Shown one piece after another: positions 6,835 through 16,199 of a DNA stretch of 64,000 bases; position 1 is the stretch's first letter; each line of letters opens with the position of its first letter. The notes below the pieces were generated by a model. That model was not told the origin of the DNA, searched no databases, and was given only the letters and a program-made list of their open reading frames with translations. The translations under genes and the position numbers were made by a program. This DNA comes from an uncultured Lachnospiraceae bacterium (GTDB taxonomy: Bacteria; Bacillota; Clostridia; Lachnospirales; Lachnospiraceae), in the NCBI GenBank assembly GCA_934394615.1, contig CAKRRJ010000001.1, positions 21,522 through 85,521 on the forward strand. The letters run 5' to 3'.

Positions 6835-8496
6835 ATGAGAAAATTTCTGACAACGCTGCTGACCGTGATCATAACGGTTGTTCTGGCTGTAGGAGCAGCG
6901 GCCGGATTTCTTTTATATCGAAAATACAAACCGTCAAAGGAACGAGTGGATCAAAACAGCTGGTACCAGGCAGCAGGCGATGAGGTCGCGCTTTTTCTGA
7001 ACAGTGAGCTGGTGGAAAATGTCAGGGGCCGCTATATCGACGGCCAGGTTTATCTGCCGCTTGACTGGGTAGACAGTGCGCTGAATGAGCGCTTCTACTG
7101 GGATGAGGAGAACAGCCAGCTCATCTACACACTGCCGGACAGCATTGTGTACGCGGATGAAGGAACCCTTGGAAATAGTGGGAAACCACTTCTGGTACAG
7201 CAGGACGGGCAGGTATGGCTGCTTGGCGGGCTGGTATCTTCTTACACGAATCTGCGCATTGAAACGTTTGATACCGACAATGTGCATCGCGCATTTGTGG
7301 ATACGTCCTGGGAGCCGGAGCAGATGGCAGCCGTGAAGAAAAAAAGCGAGCTCCGTATCCGGGGCGGTGTCAAGAGTGCGATCGTGTCAGATGTGGATTC
7401 CGGAGCGGAGGTTATTGTGCTGGAACAGCTGGATAACTGGAGCCGGGTCAGAACGGAAGATGGTCAGGTTGGATATCTGCAGAACAGCCGTTTAAAGGCA
7501 ACTGAGCAGCGGACTCTGGTGAGCACATTTGTGGAACCAGAGTATACCAGCATTTCTATGGATGAGCCAGTGGTTATGGTGTGGCATCAGGTTACAAACC
7601 GGTCGGCAAACCAGGCGATGGAAACCCTGATATCCAATACAAAGGGTGTGAATGTTATTGCGCCGACCTGGTTTATGCTGACAGACAATGAGGGAGATTA
7701 TACGTCCCTGGCAGATCAGAATTATGTAACACAAGCCCATGCCATGGGACTGCAGGTCTGGGCGGTGTTAGATAATTTTAACCAGGGTGATAATGTACAG
7801 TCGGAAATCTTATTTGCAAGCAGCAGTGCCAGAAAAAAGCTGATCGCGACCCTGATGAAGGACGTGGCTGCTTATGGGATCGATGGAATCAATCTGGATA
7901 TCGAAGGAATCAAATCCTCGGCTGGACCGCATTATGTGCAGTTTATCCGGGAGCTTTCCGTGGACTGCAGAAAGCAGGGAATTGTTCTTTCGATAGATTC
8001 CTATGTTCCGTCTGCATATTCTGCGTTTTATAACTGGGCGGAGCAGGGCCGGGTTGCTGATTATGTGGTCATGATGGGATACGATGAACATTATGCCGGA
8101 GGAGAAGCCGGATCGGTAGCATCACTTGGTTATGAACGGCAGGGAATCGAGGATCTGTTAAAACAGGTACCGAAGGAGAAAATCATCAGCGCGATTCCGT
8201 TTTATACCAGAATCTGGAAAGCGGATACAGAAGGTACCAGCACCCAGTCGGTTGGAATCACCAGTGCGAAAGAGTGGGTTGAGAGTAATCAGGTGCCACT
8301 TTACTGGCAGGAAGAACTGGGACAGTATTACGGAGAACTGGAAAAGGATGGAGCAACATATTCCATCTGGATGGAAGACGAGCGTTCCCTGGAACTGAAA
8401 ATGCAGCTTATCCGCGACAATAATCTGGCAGGAGTTGCCTGCTGGCGTCTTGGCTTTGAACCGCAGGATATCTGGGACGTTGTGAAACTTCCGTAG
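6835..8496 (+). CDS. Membrane-anchored GH18-family glycoside hydrolase with SH3-like domain
   Basis: 553 aa. An N-terminal membrane anchor (about residues 5-28) is followed by a region like copper-amine-oxidase N-terminal stalk domains (VALFLNSELVENVRGRYIDG), a bacterial SH3-like domain (about 170-225, LRIRGG to VGYLQNSRLK), then a GH18 barrel. The GH18 active motif DxxDxDxE appears as D350-G-I-N-L-D355-I-E357, with E357 the expected acid. Family members of this build (YaaH/YdhD type) act on cell wall or spore peptidoglycan, so an envelope role is inferred. The ribosome site GAGGAGA precedes ATG 6835. A lipoprotein phosphoesterase and a CwlD-type amidase follow, giving an envelope gene run. 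Confidence 0.85.
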   Translation: MRKFLTTLLTVIITVVLAVGAAAGFLLYRKYKPSKERVDQNSWYQAAGDEVALFLNSELVENVRGRYIDGQVYLPLDWVDSALNERFYWDEENSQLIYTLPDSIVYADEGTLGNSGKPLLVQQDGQVWLLGGLVSSYTNLRIETFDTDNVHRAFVDTSWEPEQMAAVKKKSELRIRGGVKSAIVSDVDSGAEVIVLEQLDNWSRVRTEDGQVGYLQNSRLKATEQRTLVSTFVEPEYTSISMDEPVVMVWHQVTNRSANQAMETLISNTKGVNVIAPTWFMLTDNEGDYTSLADQNYVTQAHAMGLQVWAVLDNFNQGDNVQSEILFASSSARKKLIATLMKDVAAYGIDGINLDIEGIKSSAGPHYVQFIRELSVDCRKQGIVLSIDSYVPSAYSAFYNWAEQGRVADYVVMMGYDEHYAGGEAGSVASLGYERQGIEDLLKQVPKEKIISAIPFYTRIWKADTEGTSTQSVGITSAKEWVESNQVPLYWQEELGQYYGELEKDGATYSIWMEDERSLELKMQLIRDNNLAGVACWRLGFEPQDIWDVVKLP

Positions 8497-8545
8497 ACGG
8501 ATTTGATGATCAGCAGGCGTATGACGGTTTGGAAGGGTGATGGAT

Positions 8546-10051
8546 ATGAAAAAGAATCGAAGTGGCAGAAGGCAGAAGCTTTCTGCCATTCTGTCTTTCC
8601 TGGCAGCGGCGGTAGTGGCACTGGGCGGATGCGGAGAAAAACAGACGGCGGCTACAGATAGCACGCAGATAGAACTGGAAACAGAAAAAGCGGGGAATGA
8701 AACGGCTCCGGAGGGCCAGGATGAAAGTGGGAAGCAGGATGTGGAACCGGGCCTGGATGGAAAACACACAGGCAGCTCCGGTGGTGAAACGCAGGAACAG
8801 CCAGCAGAAGAAACGCCGGTGTCTGGCAGAGAAAACGGGAAAACGCCTGTGGCAGATTCCGGTCCGCTTCCAAAAGCAGAGAATGGCAGATGGCTCGAAA
8901 ACATTATGCTTGGAACGGATATTCACTACTTCTCAGATTCCCTCACCGATGGTGGTCCGCGTTTTCAGGAAATGGTGGAATACGGAGACGGCAAGATGGT
9001 GGATCATATCGATGAGATTACAGACGCGTTTCTCGATGAAGTTGTAAAGCTGCGGCCGGATGTACTGGTACTTAGCGGGGATCTGACTTTAAATGGCGAA
9101 AAAGCGAGCCATAAGGACCTTGCGGAAAAGCTGCACCGGGTGGAAAACCATGGAATACCGGTTTTAGTGATTCCTGGAAACCATGATATCAACAATCGGC
9201 AGGCAGCCTGCTACAAAGGTGATGAACGGATGCCGGCCGAGTATACGACACCGCGGGAATTTCGCGAGATCTACAAGGCGTTTGGATACGATGAGGCAGC
9301 CAGTGAAGATCCGGCAAGCCTGAGCTATCTATATGAACTCGATGACCATGTCTGGCTTCTGATGATCGACAGCTGCCAGTACGATCCGATTGCCCGGGTG
9401 GGAGGCGGTATTTCAGAGGCGACTTATGAGTGGATCGAGGAACAGCTGGAGGCCGCGGCGGACAATGACGCACGGATCATTCCAATTGCCCATCACAACT
9501 TGTTGGATGAGAGTGAGATCTACATTGACGAGTGTACCATTGAGCACAGTGAGCAGTTTGTGGAACTTCTGGAAGACTGGGATGTGCCGCTGTTTCTGAG
9601 CGGGCATCTGCATGTGCAGCATTACAAGCGCTCCGATGAGAACCGCGGAATCTGGGAGATGGTGACTTCATCGCTGGCAACGCCCGCCTGCAAGTACAGC
9701 ATTCTGACTTACCGGGATGACGACAGCTTTCTGTACCGGACCCGTTCTCTGGATGCGGAACAATGGTCGGGGGCTTCGTTTCTGCGCAGGGTATTTTACA
9801 ATCAGGCCATGAGAGCATTAAACCGGCTCTCGGAACTGACGGAAACAGAGAAAGAGCAGATGTCACGTTTGTATTCGCTGTTAAAGTATCATTATTATCA
9901 GGGAACCGCATACCAGGTTCAGGATGCGGTGCGCAACGATCCGGCTTATGAGATGTGGCAGGAGGAAGGCGCGCCTACGCAGCAGAGTGAGTATTTTCAG
10001 TACATTCTGGATGACGGTGTTCAGGATTATAACCGTCTGGAATCGGACTAA
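8546..10051 (+). CDS. Lipoprotein calcineurin-like metallophosphoesterase
   Basis: About 501 aa from ATG 8546, chosen because GGAAGGG (8531-8537) is best spaced to it; GTG 8537 and ATG 8540 are alternatives. A lipobox ALGGC puts the lipidated Cys at 29, so the enzyme sits outside the membrane. An acidic, Glu/Gln/Gly-rich linker (about 30-110) leads to a complete metallophosphoesterase core: GTDIHYF, LSGDLT, IPGNHDIN, AHHNLLD and SGHLHVQHY. The core resembles cyclic-nucleotide-phosphodiesterase-like families, but the substrate (phospholipid, nucleotide or phosphosugar) cannot be read from sequence. It follows the GH18 gene closely and precedes the amidase. Confidence 0.85.
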   Translation: MKKNRSGRRQKLSAILSFLAAAVVALGGCGEKQTAATDSTQIELETEKAGNETAPEGQDESGKQDVEPGLDGKHTGSSGGETQEQPAEETPVSGRENGKTPVADSGPLPKAENGRWLENIMLGTDIHYFSDSLTDGGPRFQEMVEYGDGKMVDHIDEITDAFLDEVVKLRPDVLVLSGDLTLNGEKASHKDLAEKLHRVENHGIPVLVIPGNHDINNRQAACYKGDERMPAEYTTPREFREIYKAFGYDEAASEDPASLSYLYELDDHVWLLMIDSCQYDPIARVGGGISEATYEWIEEQLEAAADNDARIIPIAHHNLLDESEIYIDECTIEHSEQFVELLEDWDVPLFLSGHLHVQHYKRSDENRGIWEMVTSSLATPACKYSILTYRDDDSFLYRTRSLDAEQWSGASFLRRVFYNQAMRALNRLSELTETEKEQMSRLYSLLKYHYYQGTAYQVQDAVRNDPAYEMWQEEGAPTQQSEYFQYILDDGVQDYNRLESD

Positions 10052-10105
10052 AACGCGAAGCCGTTCATATATTTTACAGGAGAGACTGGTTGCGGGGAAA
10101 GCGAT

Positions 10106-10858
10106 GTGAAAGTAGAGGCATGGATCAGGCAGCATTTGGTGAAACCGTTGGAACAAAAACAGGGAAGACTGGCGGAGATGCTGATGGCGCTTATGCTGTT
10201 TGCCGCAGTATTTCTGGTATCCCGCCAGGCAGGGCTTATGGTATCGGGGCAGGCAGTGGCGGCAGGAGTGCGCCGCCCGGTTGTGGTACTCGACAGCGGT
10301 CATGGCGGTATGGATCCCGGAAAAATCGGAATTGACGGAAGCCTGGAAAAAGATATCAACCTGCAGATCGCAAAACGGCTGAAACGATATCTGGAAGCGT
10401 CCGGAGTGGAGGTTGTTATGACCCGGGAAGATGACCGGGGACTTTACGAAGAAAGCGACAGCAAAAAGAAGATGGCAGATATGAGAAACCGCTGCGCAAA
10501 GATTGCGAAGGCGGAGCCGGATCTGGTTGTCAGCATCCATCAGAACAGCTATCACCAGGAACCGATATCCGGCGGTCAGGTATTTTATTACAAAACATCC
10601 GAAAGAGGAAAGCGCCTTGCAGAGATTCTGCAGAGGCGCTTTGATTATGTACTGGGAGAACTGAACACCCGCCAGGCAAAGCCAAATGGGAACTATTATC
10701 TGCTTCTTCATGTAAAACAGCCGATCGTGATCGTGGAATGCGGTTTTCTGTCCAACCGGGCAGAGGCTACGGCATTAAACTCGGAAGAGTATCAGGACCG
10801 GCTGGCGTGGACGATCCATATGGGAGTGATGGAGTTTTTAAATGAAGCGGAACAATAA
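10106..10858 (+). CDS. cwlD: N-acetylmuramoyl-L-alanine amidase, CwlD type
   Basis: 250 aa. An N-terminal membrane segment (about 26-52) is followed by a zinc amidase_3 domain: VVLDSGHGGMDPG (zinc His66), Glu81 in SLEKDINLQ, VVSIHQNSY (second zinc His) and IVIVECGFLSN (catalytic Glu). Length and layout fit CwlD, which trims stem peptides so that muramic-delta-lactam can form in spore cortex; Gram-positive vegetative amidases of this family are usually longer with extra binding domains. If correct, the organism is or was a spore former. The start is GTG 10106 (the ATG two bases before it runs into a stop), with a weak ribosome site GGGGAAAG. Third gene of the envelope run. Confidence 0.8.
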   Translation: MKVEAWIRQHLVKPLEQKQGRLAEMLMALMLFAAVFLVSRQAGLMVSGQAVAAGVRRPVVVLDSGHGGMDPGKIGIDGSLEKDINLQIAKRLKRYLEASGVEVVMTREDDRGLYEESDSKKKMADMRNRCAKIAKAEPDLVVSIHQNSYHQEPISGGQVFYYKTSERGKRLAEILQRRFDYVLGELNTRQAKPNGNYYLLLHVKQPIVIVECGFLSNRAEATALNSEEYQDRLAWTIHMGVMEFLNEAEQ

Positions 10859-10921
10859 TGCGGAATACCAGGAAATCCGCTTGATTTTTACAGAAAATTG
10901 TACTATAGTTAAGACAACGAT

Positions 10922-11126
10922 AAGTTCTTCGGGGCGGGGTGCGATTCCCCACCGGCGGTTACAGTCCGCGACCTGCGTAAGGCAGCTGATTTGGTGAGAT
11001 TCCAAAACCGACAGTATAGTCTGGATGAGAGAAGAAATTGTGTGAAGGCTTTCGCGGGAGGCCCCGTGAGAGCGGCATGAATGATTCATCACCCCCGGAT
11101 AGAGATATCCGGGGGATTTTTATTTT
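10922..11126 (+). ncRNA. FMN riboswitch (RFN element) with transcription terminator
   Basis: The aptamer closes with TTCTTC (10925-10930) and GAAGAA (11031-11036) and contains the invariant FMN pieces GGGGCGGGGTGCGATTCCCC, ACCGGCGGT, AGTCCGCGACC, GATTTGGTGAGATTCCAAAACC, GACAGT and AGTCTGGATGAGAG in order. The expression platform ends in a 10-bp GC stem (11092-11101 with 11106-11115) followed by a T-rich run. FMN binding should favour termination and shut off ribU. Confidence 0.96.
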
Positions 11127-11205
11127 CATGGAAAATCCATTCCCTTGCCGCACACGATTCCTCTGAATGATGAACTTAAGTATTTTATTTCAGGAGGAAA
11201 AAGTC

Positions 11206-11841
11206 ATGAAGGAAAAATTACTGACTACGAAAAATGTTGTTTTAATGGGCATGTTTGGTGCGCTGGCTGGTGTGCTGATGCTGTTTGAGTTTCCGCTCCC
11301 GTTCCTGGCTCCGAGTTTTTACGGACTGGATGTGAGTGAGGTTCCGGTGCTGATCGGTACGTTTGCTATGGGGCCGGTAGCTGGTGCCATTATGGAAGTT
11401 GTCAAGATTCTGGTGAAGCTGGTATTAAAACCGACCAGCACTGGATTTGTCGGTGAGTTCGCGAACCTGGTGATTTCCTGTGCGATGGTAGTTCCGGCAG
11501 GTCTGATCTATAAAATTTCCCACACCCGGAAAGGTGCCATGACAGGACTGGCAGTCGGAACCATTTGTATGGCGGTAGTCGGTGTTGCTGCAAATGCGCT
11601 GGTTATGCTTCCGTTCTATTCCAACTTTATGCCGATGGAAACCATTCTGGCAGCAGGAGCAGCCATCAATCCGGCAGTCGGAAGTGTCTGGACATTCGCT
11701 CTTTTCTGTGTTGGCCCGTTTAACGTAGTGAAGGGCATTGTAGTGTCCGTGGTGACTGCACTGGTCTACAAACGCGTGAGTGTTTTGATCCACAGCGTGG
11801 GAACACACAAAGCAGTCAAGGGAAAACGCGTGAACGCATAA
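11206..11841 (+). CDS. ribU: Riboflavin ECF transporter substrate-binding subunit RibU
   Basis: 211 aa, hydrophobic, about six membrane helices. It binds riboflavin and works with the shared ECF energy module (EcfA, EcfA', EcfT), which is not encoded here. Typical features are TTKNVVLMGMFGALAGVLMLFEFPLP, the conserved LDVSEVPVLIGTFAMGPVAG segment and NALVMLPFYSNFMP. The FMN riboswitch upstream supports riboflavin over other vitamins. The start at ATG 11206 follows CAGGAGG; an in-frame ATG 13 codons earlier lacks a ribosome site. Confidence 0.95.
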   Translation: MKEKLLTTKNVVLMGMFGALAGVLMLFEFPLPFLAPSFYGLDVSEVPVLIGTFAMGPVAGAIMEVVKILVKLVLKPTSTGFVGEFANLVISCAMVVPAGLIYKISHTRKGAMTGLAVGTICMAVVGVAANALVMLPFYSNFMPMETILAAGAAINPAVGSVWTFALFCVGPFNVVKGIVVSVVTALVYKRVSVLIHSVGTHKAVKGKRVNA

Positions 11842-11863
11842 AACTCCTTATATGCTACAATCT

Positions 11864-11902
11864 GACGCCCTGCGGTGTATCTTGCACCGCAGGGCGTCTT
11901 GT
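11864..11902 (+). terminator. Hairpin terminator after ribU
   Basis: A perfect 14-bp GC-rich stem (11864-11877 with 11885-11898) followed only by TTGTGCT, so the T-run is weak. The next promoter overlaps its right arm. Confidence 0.6.
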
Positions 11903-11910
11903 GCTATGAT
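11883..11910 (+). promoter_or_regulatory. Promoter for the TsaC/Sua5 gene
   Basis: TTGCAC (11883-11888) and TATGAT (11905-11910) with a 16-base spacer; the -10 has the TGC extension. It lies inside the preceding terminator hairpin. Confidence 0.5.
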
Positions 11911-12001
11911 AAGGCAGAATCATATTGGCAAAAACGCAGGTTCTGTGCCGGAAAACAGCTTGTTTTGCGGCAATGCAGAGGCTGATAAAGAAGGTAAACA
12001 T

Positions 12002-13057
12002 ATGAATACAAAACTGGTAAAAATAGAGGATACAAAACAGATCAGAGATGAGGAACTGGAAGAAGCAGCCGGGATCTTAAGAAATGGGGGCCTGGTGGCA
12101 TTTCCGACCGAAACGGTATATGGACTTGGCGCGAACGCGCTGGATGAGACTGCAGCTATGAAGATTTATGCGGCCAAGGGACGTCCGTCCGATAATCCGC
12201 TTATTGCGCATATCTCCTGTCTGGATGAGTTAAGACCGCTGGTGTCTTACATTCCGGCAGCAGGAAGGAAACTTGCGGAAGCATTCTGGCCGGGACCACT
12301 CACGATGGTATTTCCGAAAAGTGATATTGTTCCGTATGGGACTACAGGCGGGCTGGATACGGTAGCAGTCCGCATGCCAAGTGACCCGGTGGCAAACCGG
12401 CTGATCAAACTGGCAGGCGTTCCAGTGGCAGCGCCGAGTGCCAATACATCCGGAAGGCCGAGTCCGACCACAGCGCAGCATGTGTGGCAGGACATGGAAG
12501 GCAAGATTGAGATGATCCTGGATGGCGGCCCGGTGGGCATTGGTGTGGAATCCACGATTGTGGATGTATCCGATGAGGTTCCGACGCTGCTTCGTCCGGG
12601 TGCGATTACCATGGAAATGCTGCGGGAAGTTGTAGGCAGAGTAGAGATCGATCCGGCAATTCAGGCTCCGCCGAGCGCGGACCTTCGCCCAAAGGCACCG
12701 GGCATGAAGTACCGCCACTACGCGCCGCACGCAGACCTGCAGCTGGTGGAAGGGGAAACCGATGCTGTGGTGGAGACGATCAACAAACTGGTAAAAGAAA
12801 GACTCGAGGAAGGCAAAAAGGTTGGTGTGATCTGTACGGAAGAAACCAGGGCGCGCTATCCGGAAGGTGAAGTCCGCAGTGTGGGTATCCGCGCAAAGGA
12901 GGAGACCATCGCGCATAACCTGTTTGCTGTGCTGAGAGAGTTTGATGATCTGGATGTGGACTGCATTTATTCTGAGAGCTTTTCCAAAGACCATCTGGGC
13001 CAGGCAATTATGAACCGTCTGACCAAGGCAGCCGGTTATCATGTGCTGAAGGTGTGA
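12002..13057 (+). CDS. tsaC: L-threonylcarbamoyladenylate synthase (TsaC/Sua5, long form)
   Basis: 351 aa. It makes threonylcarbamoyl-AMP from threonine, bicarbonate and ATP for the universal t6A37 modification of tRNAs reading ANN codons. The YrdC-type domain covers about residues 15-205 (LVAFPTETVYGLGANA, AAKGRPSDNPLIAHI, VAVRMPSD, APSANTSGRPSPT); RPKAPGMKYRHYAP begins the linker to a C-terminal Sua5 domain (about 240-350). The long Sua5 form is usual in Firmicutes. The start at ATG 12002 has AGAAGG upstream; the frame extends 50 codons further but without a ribosome site. The deaminase gene follows after 99 bases. Confidence 0.93.
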   Translation: MNTKLVKIEDTKQIRDEELEEAAGILRNGGLVAFPTETVYGLGANALDETAAMKIYAAKGRPSDNPLIAHISCLDELRPLVSYIPAAGRKLAEAFWPGPLTMVFPKSDIVPYGTTGGLDTVAVRMPSDPVANRLIKLAGVPVAAPSANTSGRPSPTTAQHVWQDMEGKIEMILDGGPVGIGVESTIVDVSDEVPTLLRPGAITMEMLREVVGRVEIDPAIQAPPSADLRPKAPGMKYRHYAPHADLQLVEGETDAVVETINKLVKERLEEGKKVGVICTEETRARYPEGEVRSVGIRAKEETIAHNLFAVLREFDDLDVDCIYSESFSKDHLGQAIMNRLTKAAGYHVLKV

Positions 13058-13156
13058 GATAACATGCGAAACACAGCTGTTTACTGGCAAAAAAGAAAAG
13101 ACCAGAAACAGGATGTGCCGCATACAACAGATAAACAGGACAGGAGGGAACAGAAC

Positions 13157-13663
13157 ATGAGTGATTCCAAAAAACGCGCAGATTATATTTCCTGGGATGA
13201 GTATTTTATGGGTGTGGCGGACTTATCCGGCCGCCGTTCCAAAGATCCGAATACGCAGGTAGGCGCCTGCATTGTGAGCGATGACAACAAGATCATGTCC
13301 ATGGGATATAACGGTTTCCCAAAGGGATGTTCAGACGATGAATTTCCGTGGGGACGCGGAAGCGACCAGGAAACGAACGATCCATACAGCACGAAATATC
13401 TGTATGTGACCCACAGCGAGCTGAATGCGATTTTAAACTATCGCGGCGGCAGCCTGGAAGGAAGCAAGATTTATGTGACGCTGTTCCCATGTAACGAGTG
13501 TGCCAAAGCCATTATTCAGGCAGGCATCAAAACCATCATCTATAAAGAAGACAAATATCCGGATTCTCCGTCGGTGCGGGCATCCAAGCGCATGCTGAAC
13601 GCGGCAGGTGTGCGGTATTACCAGTACGACCAGACCGGAAGAAAGATTGAGATCAACGTATAA
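13157..13663 (+). CDS. comEB: Deoxycytidylate (dCMP) deaminase
   Basis: 168 aa. It converts dCMP to dUMP, feeding thymidylate synthesis. Zinc ligands and the proton shuttle are clear: H86-x-E88 (THSELNAILN) and C112-x-x-C115 (FPCNEC). SKDPNTQVGACIV and GYNGFPKGC are dCMP-deaminase hallmarks that separate it from cytidine deaminase. The start at ATG 13157 follows CAGGAGGGA; the 31 codons before it have no ribosome site of their own. The radical SAM gene begins three bases after its stop. Confidence 0.93.
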   Translation: MSDSKKRADYISWDEYFMGVADLSGRRSKDPNTQVGACIVSDDNKIMSMGYNGFPKGCSDDEFPWGRGSDQETNDPYSTKYLYVTHSELNAILNYRGGSLEGSKIYVTLFPCNECAKAIIQAGIKTIIYKEDKYPDSPSVRASKRMLNAAGVRYYQYDQTGRKIEINV

Positions 13664-13666
13664 GAT

Positions 13667-15457
13667 ATGAAGTTTTTACTGACGGCGATCAACGCCAAAT
13701 ATATCCACTCCAATCCGGGAGTGTACAGTTTAAAAATGTTTGCCGAGTCGCAGGGCGCGGCAGAACCGGCGCAGGGAGACCAGAATCCGCGGGAGGATGG
13801 TCTCCCTTGCGTGTCCTCTGGCATGCAGGTGGAAATTGCGGAATATACCATCAATAACCAGATGGAGCTGATTTTGGAAGATATTTACCGGAGAAAACCG
13901 GATATGGTGGGAATCTCATGCTATATCTGGAATATTGCATACGCGCTGGACCTGGTGCACGATATTCACAAGGTGCTTCCGGAAACCGACATCTGGCTGG
14001 GCGGCCCGGAGGTTTCTTATGACGCGGCGGATCTCCTCGCTCGGGAGCCGGAGGTGACCGGTGTCATGAAGGGTGAGGGTGAGGAAATGTTTGCCGGGCT
14101 CTTAAACTGCTACCGCACACTTGGATGCACCATGCGGAGTCTGCGCTGCGGAACAATTATCGGAGGCACCGCAGAAGCATTCTGGACGCAGATGCGCCAG
14201 GTGGCCGGCCTTACTTACCGCAGGGAGGATGGAAGCATCTGCGACCAGCCGATCCGCCCGGTCATGGATATGAGCCGCATTCCGTTTTTATATCCAAACC
14301 TCGATGGATTCGAGAACCGCATTGTTTATTACGAAAGCAGCCGCGGCTGCCCGTTTTCCTGCAGCTATTGCCTGTCATCCATCGATAAGTCCGTGCGTTT
14401 CCGCGATACAGAGCTTGTGCTCCGGGAACTGGATTTTTTCCTGGAGCGGAAAGTGCCGCAGGTAAAGTTTGTGGACCGGACGTTCAACTGCAAAAAGAGT
14501 CATGCCATGGCAATCTGGAAGCATATCCTGGAACATGACAACGGGGTAACAAATTTTCATTTTGAGATTGCGGCAGACCTTCTGGACGAAGAAGAACTGG
14601 AACTCATCAGCAGAATGCGCCCGGGTCTTATTCAGCTCGAGATTGGCGTGCAGAGCACGAATCCGGACACGATCCGCGAGATTCACCGGAAGATGGATCT
14701 TGACCAGGTGCGCAGTGTAGTGGCGCGGATCAATGCAGGGAAAAATGTGCACCAGCATCTGGACCTCATTGCCGGTCTGCCGTTTGAGGATTATGATTCC
14801 TTCGGACGTTCTTTCAACGATGTGTATGCCATGGAGCCGGAGCAGTTTCAGCTCGGCTTTTTAAAGGTATTGAAGGGCTCCTACATGCATGACATGGTGG
14901 ACGTGTATGACTTAAAATACCGCGGCAAAGCGCCATACGAGGTGCTTTCCACGAAATGGCTTCCATACGGCGATGTGCTGCGGTTAAAGGGCGTGGAGGA
15001 TATGGTGGAAGTGTATTACAACAGCCGCCAGTTTCTGCGCACGCTGAAGCTGTTTGAGCAGGAGTTTGAGACTGCGTTTTCCATGTATGAATACATGGCG
15101 CAGTATTATGATGAGCATTACCTGACCGGATTAAACCACAGCCGTCTGGCGCGTTATGAGATTTTTCATGATCTGATCGCACAGCGGGTTCCAGCAGGGC
15201 AGATGGGGAATTTTGAGGATGCGCTGATGTGTGATCTGTATCTTCGCGAAAACGCGAAGAGCCGTCCATCGTTTGCGCTGGCGCAGGCTCCTTATAAGGA
15301 GGAGATCCGCGGCCTGATGCCGGAACTGCGGACGCTGGGCAGCCAGGTTCACGTGGAAGTTCTGCGTTCTGGCGAGATCCTTCTGTTTGATTACCGGGAA
15401 AAAGACCGGTTAAACCACAACGCAAAACGGACAGTGCTTGGGAGGACGGATGTATGA
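13667..15457 (+). CDS. B12-binding-domain radical SAM protein (DUF4080-type)
   Basis: 596 aa. The N-terminal cobalamin-binding-like domain (MKFLLTAINAKYIHSNPGVY, GISCYIWN, WLGGPEVSYD) is followed by a radical SAM core with CxxxCxxC at C228, C232, C235 (RGCPFSCSYC) and VKFVDRTFN. The C-terminal part (about 470-590) corresponds to DUF4080. Proteins of this class are widespread in Firmicutes without a proven reaction; methylation or other tRNA or small-molecule modification is possible. There is no independent ribosome site, so it is probably coupled to the deaminase stop three bases upstream; its own stop overlaps the exonuclease start. Confidence 0.85.
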   Translation: MKFLLTAINAKYIHSNPGVYSLKMFAESQGAAEPAQGDQNPREDGLPCVSSGMQVEIAEYTINNQMELILEDIYRRKPDMVGISCYIWNIAYALDLVHDIHKVLPETDIWLGGPEVSYDAADLLAREPEVTGVMKGEGEEMFAGLLNCYRTLGCTMRSLRCGTIIGGTAEAFWTQMRQVAGLTYRREDGSICDQPIRPVMDMSRIPFLYPNLDGFENRIVYYESSRGCPFSCSYCLSSIDKSVRFRDTELVLRELDFFLERKVPQVKFVDRTFNCKKSHAMAIWKHILEHDNGVTNFHFEIAADLLDEEELELISRMRPGLIQLEIGVQSTNPDTIREIHRKMDLDQVRSVVARINAGKNVHQHLDLIAGLPFEDYDSFGRSFNDVYAMEPEQFQLGFLKVLKGSYMHDMVDVYDLKYRGKAPYEVLSTKWLPYGDVLRLKGVEDMVEVYYNSRQFLRTLKLFEQEFETAFSMYEYMAQYYDEHYLTGLNHSRLARYEIFHDLIAQRVPAGQMGNFEDALMCDLYLRENAKSRPSFALAQAPYKEEIRGLMPELRTLGSQVHVEVLRSGEILLFDYREKDRLNHNAKRTVLGRTDV

Positions 15458-16191
15458 GGAAAGAGCAGATTCCGGACAGTTACATCGCGGTAGATCTGGA
15501 GACAACCGGACTTGATCCAAAGCGTGACAAGATTATAGAAATTGGTGCGGTGCGCATTGAGAATGGCCAGGAGACAGGGCGCTTTCATACCATGCTCAAT
15601 CCACACCGGAAGCTGGAAGCACGGATCACGGAGCTGACCGGGATTACCGGGGATATGGTGGAAGACGCGCCGGATTTTGTGGATATCCTCGATGATTTTC
15701 TTGCATTCTGTGGAGAACTTCCACTTCTTGGACACCGGATCATTTTTGATTACAGCTTTTTGAAGCGGGCGATTGTAAACCAGGGAAAGACCTTTGAGCG
15801 AAATGGCATCGATACACTGACGCTGTGCCGCCGCTTTATGCCGCAGGAGGAGAGCAAGCGCCTGGGAGCGGCCTGCGCGTTTTACGGACTGATTCAGGAG
15901 AGTGCCCACAGGGCTCTTGGAGATGCCCTGGATGCGCATCGTCTGTACCGCAAACTGGTGCTTTCCCACGGGGAGAGCGAGCCGGAAGCCTTTGCGGCAA
16001 AACCGCTGATTTACAAGGTAAAACGTGAACAGCCAGCGTCCAAAAAGCAAAAAGAGGACTTGCGGTATTTACTAAAATATCATAAAATAGATTTACCTGT
16101 GCAAATCGACTATTTGAGCAGGAATGAGATATCCCGTATCACAGATAAGATCATATCGAAGTACGGGCGGTTAAGTTCTGAGAAGAGGTGA
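15454..16191 (+). CDS. DEDDh 3'-5' exonuclease (DnaQ/PolC-like)
   Basis: 245 aa. Exo I motif VDLETTGLDP (D14, E16), Exo II LGHRIIFDYSFL, and Exo III HRALGDALDAHRLY with the DEDDh histidine and aspartate. A C-terminal segment (about 190-245, KQKEDLRYLLKYHKIDLPVQIDYLSRNE) looks like a small helical nucleic-acid-binding module. The family proofreads or degrades single-stranded DNA or RNA; lacking a polymerase domain, it is a free-standing epsilon-like exonuclease. Its ATG overlaps the upstream TGA by four bases. A 35-residue membrane peptide follows. Confidence 0.87.
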   Translation: MRKEQIPDSYIAVDLETTGLDPKRDKIIEIGAVRIENGQETGRFHTMLNPHRKLEARITELTGITGDMVEDAPDFVDILDDFLAFCGELPLLGHRIIFDYSFLKRAIVNQGKTFERNGIDTLTLCRRFMPQEESKRLGAACAFYGLIQESAHRALGDALDAHRLYRKLVLSHGESEPEAFAAKPLIYKVKREQPASKKQKEDLRYLLKYHKIDLPVQIDYLSRNEISRITDKIISKYGRLSSEKR

Positions 16192-16199
16192 ATTTCATT

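Noticed and set aside
9881-10711. Reverse-strand frame of 276 codons across the cwlD region
   Set aside because: Antisense to two well-supported genes and rich in His/Cys/Leu without motifs.
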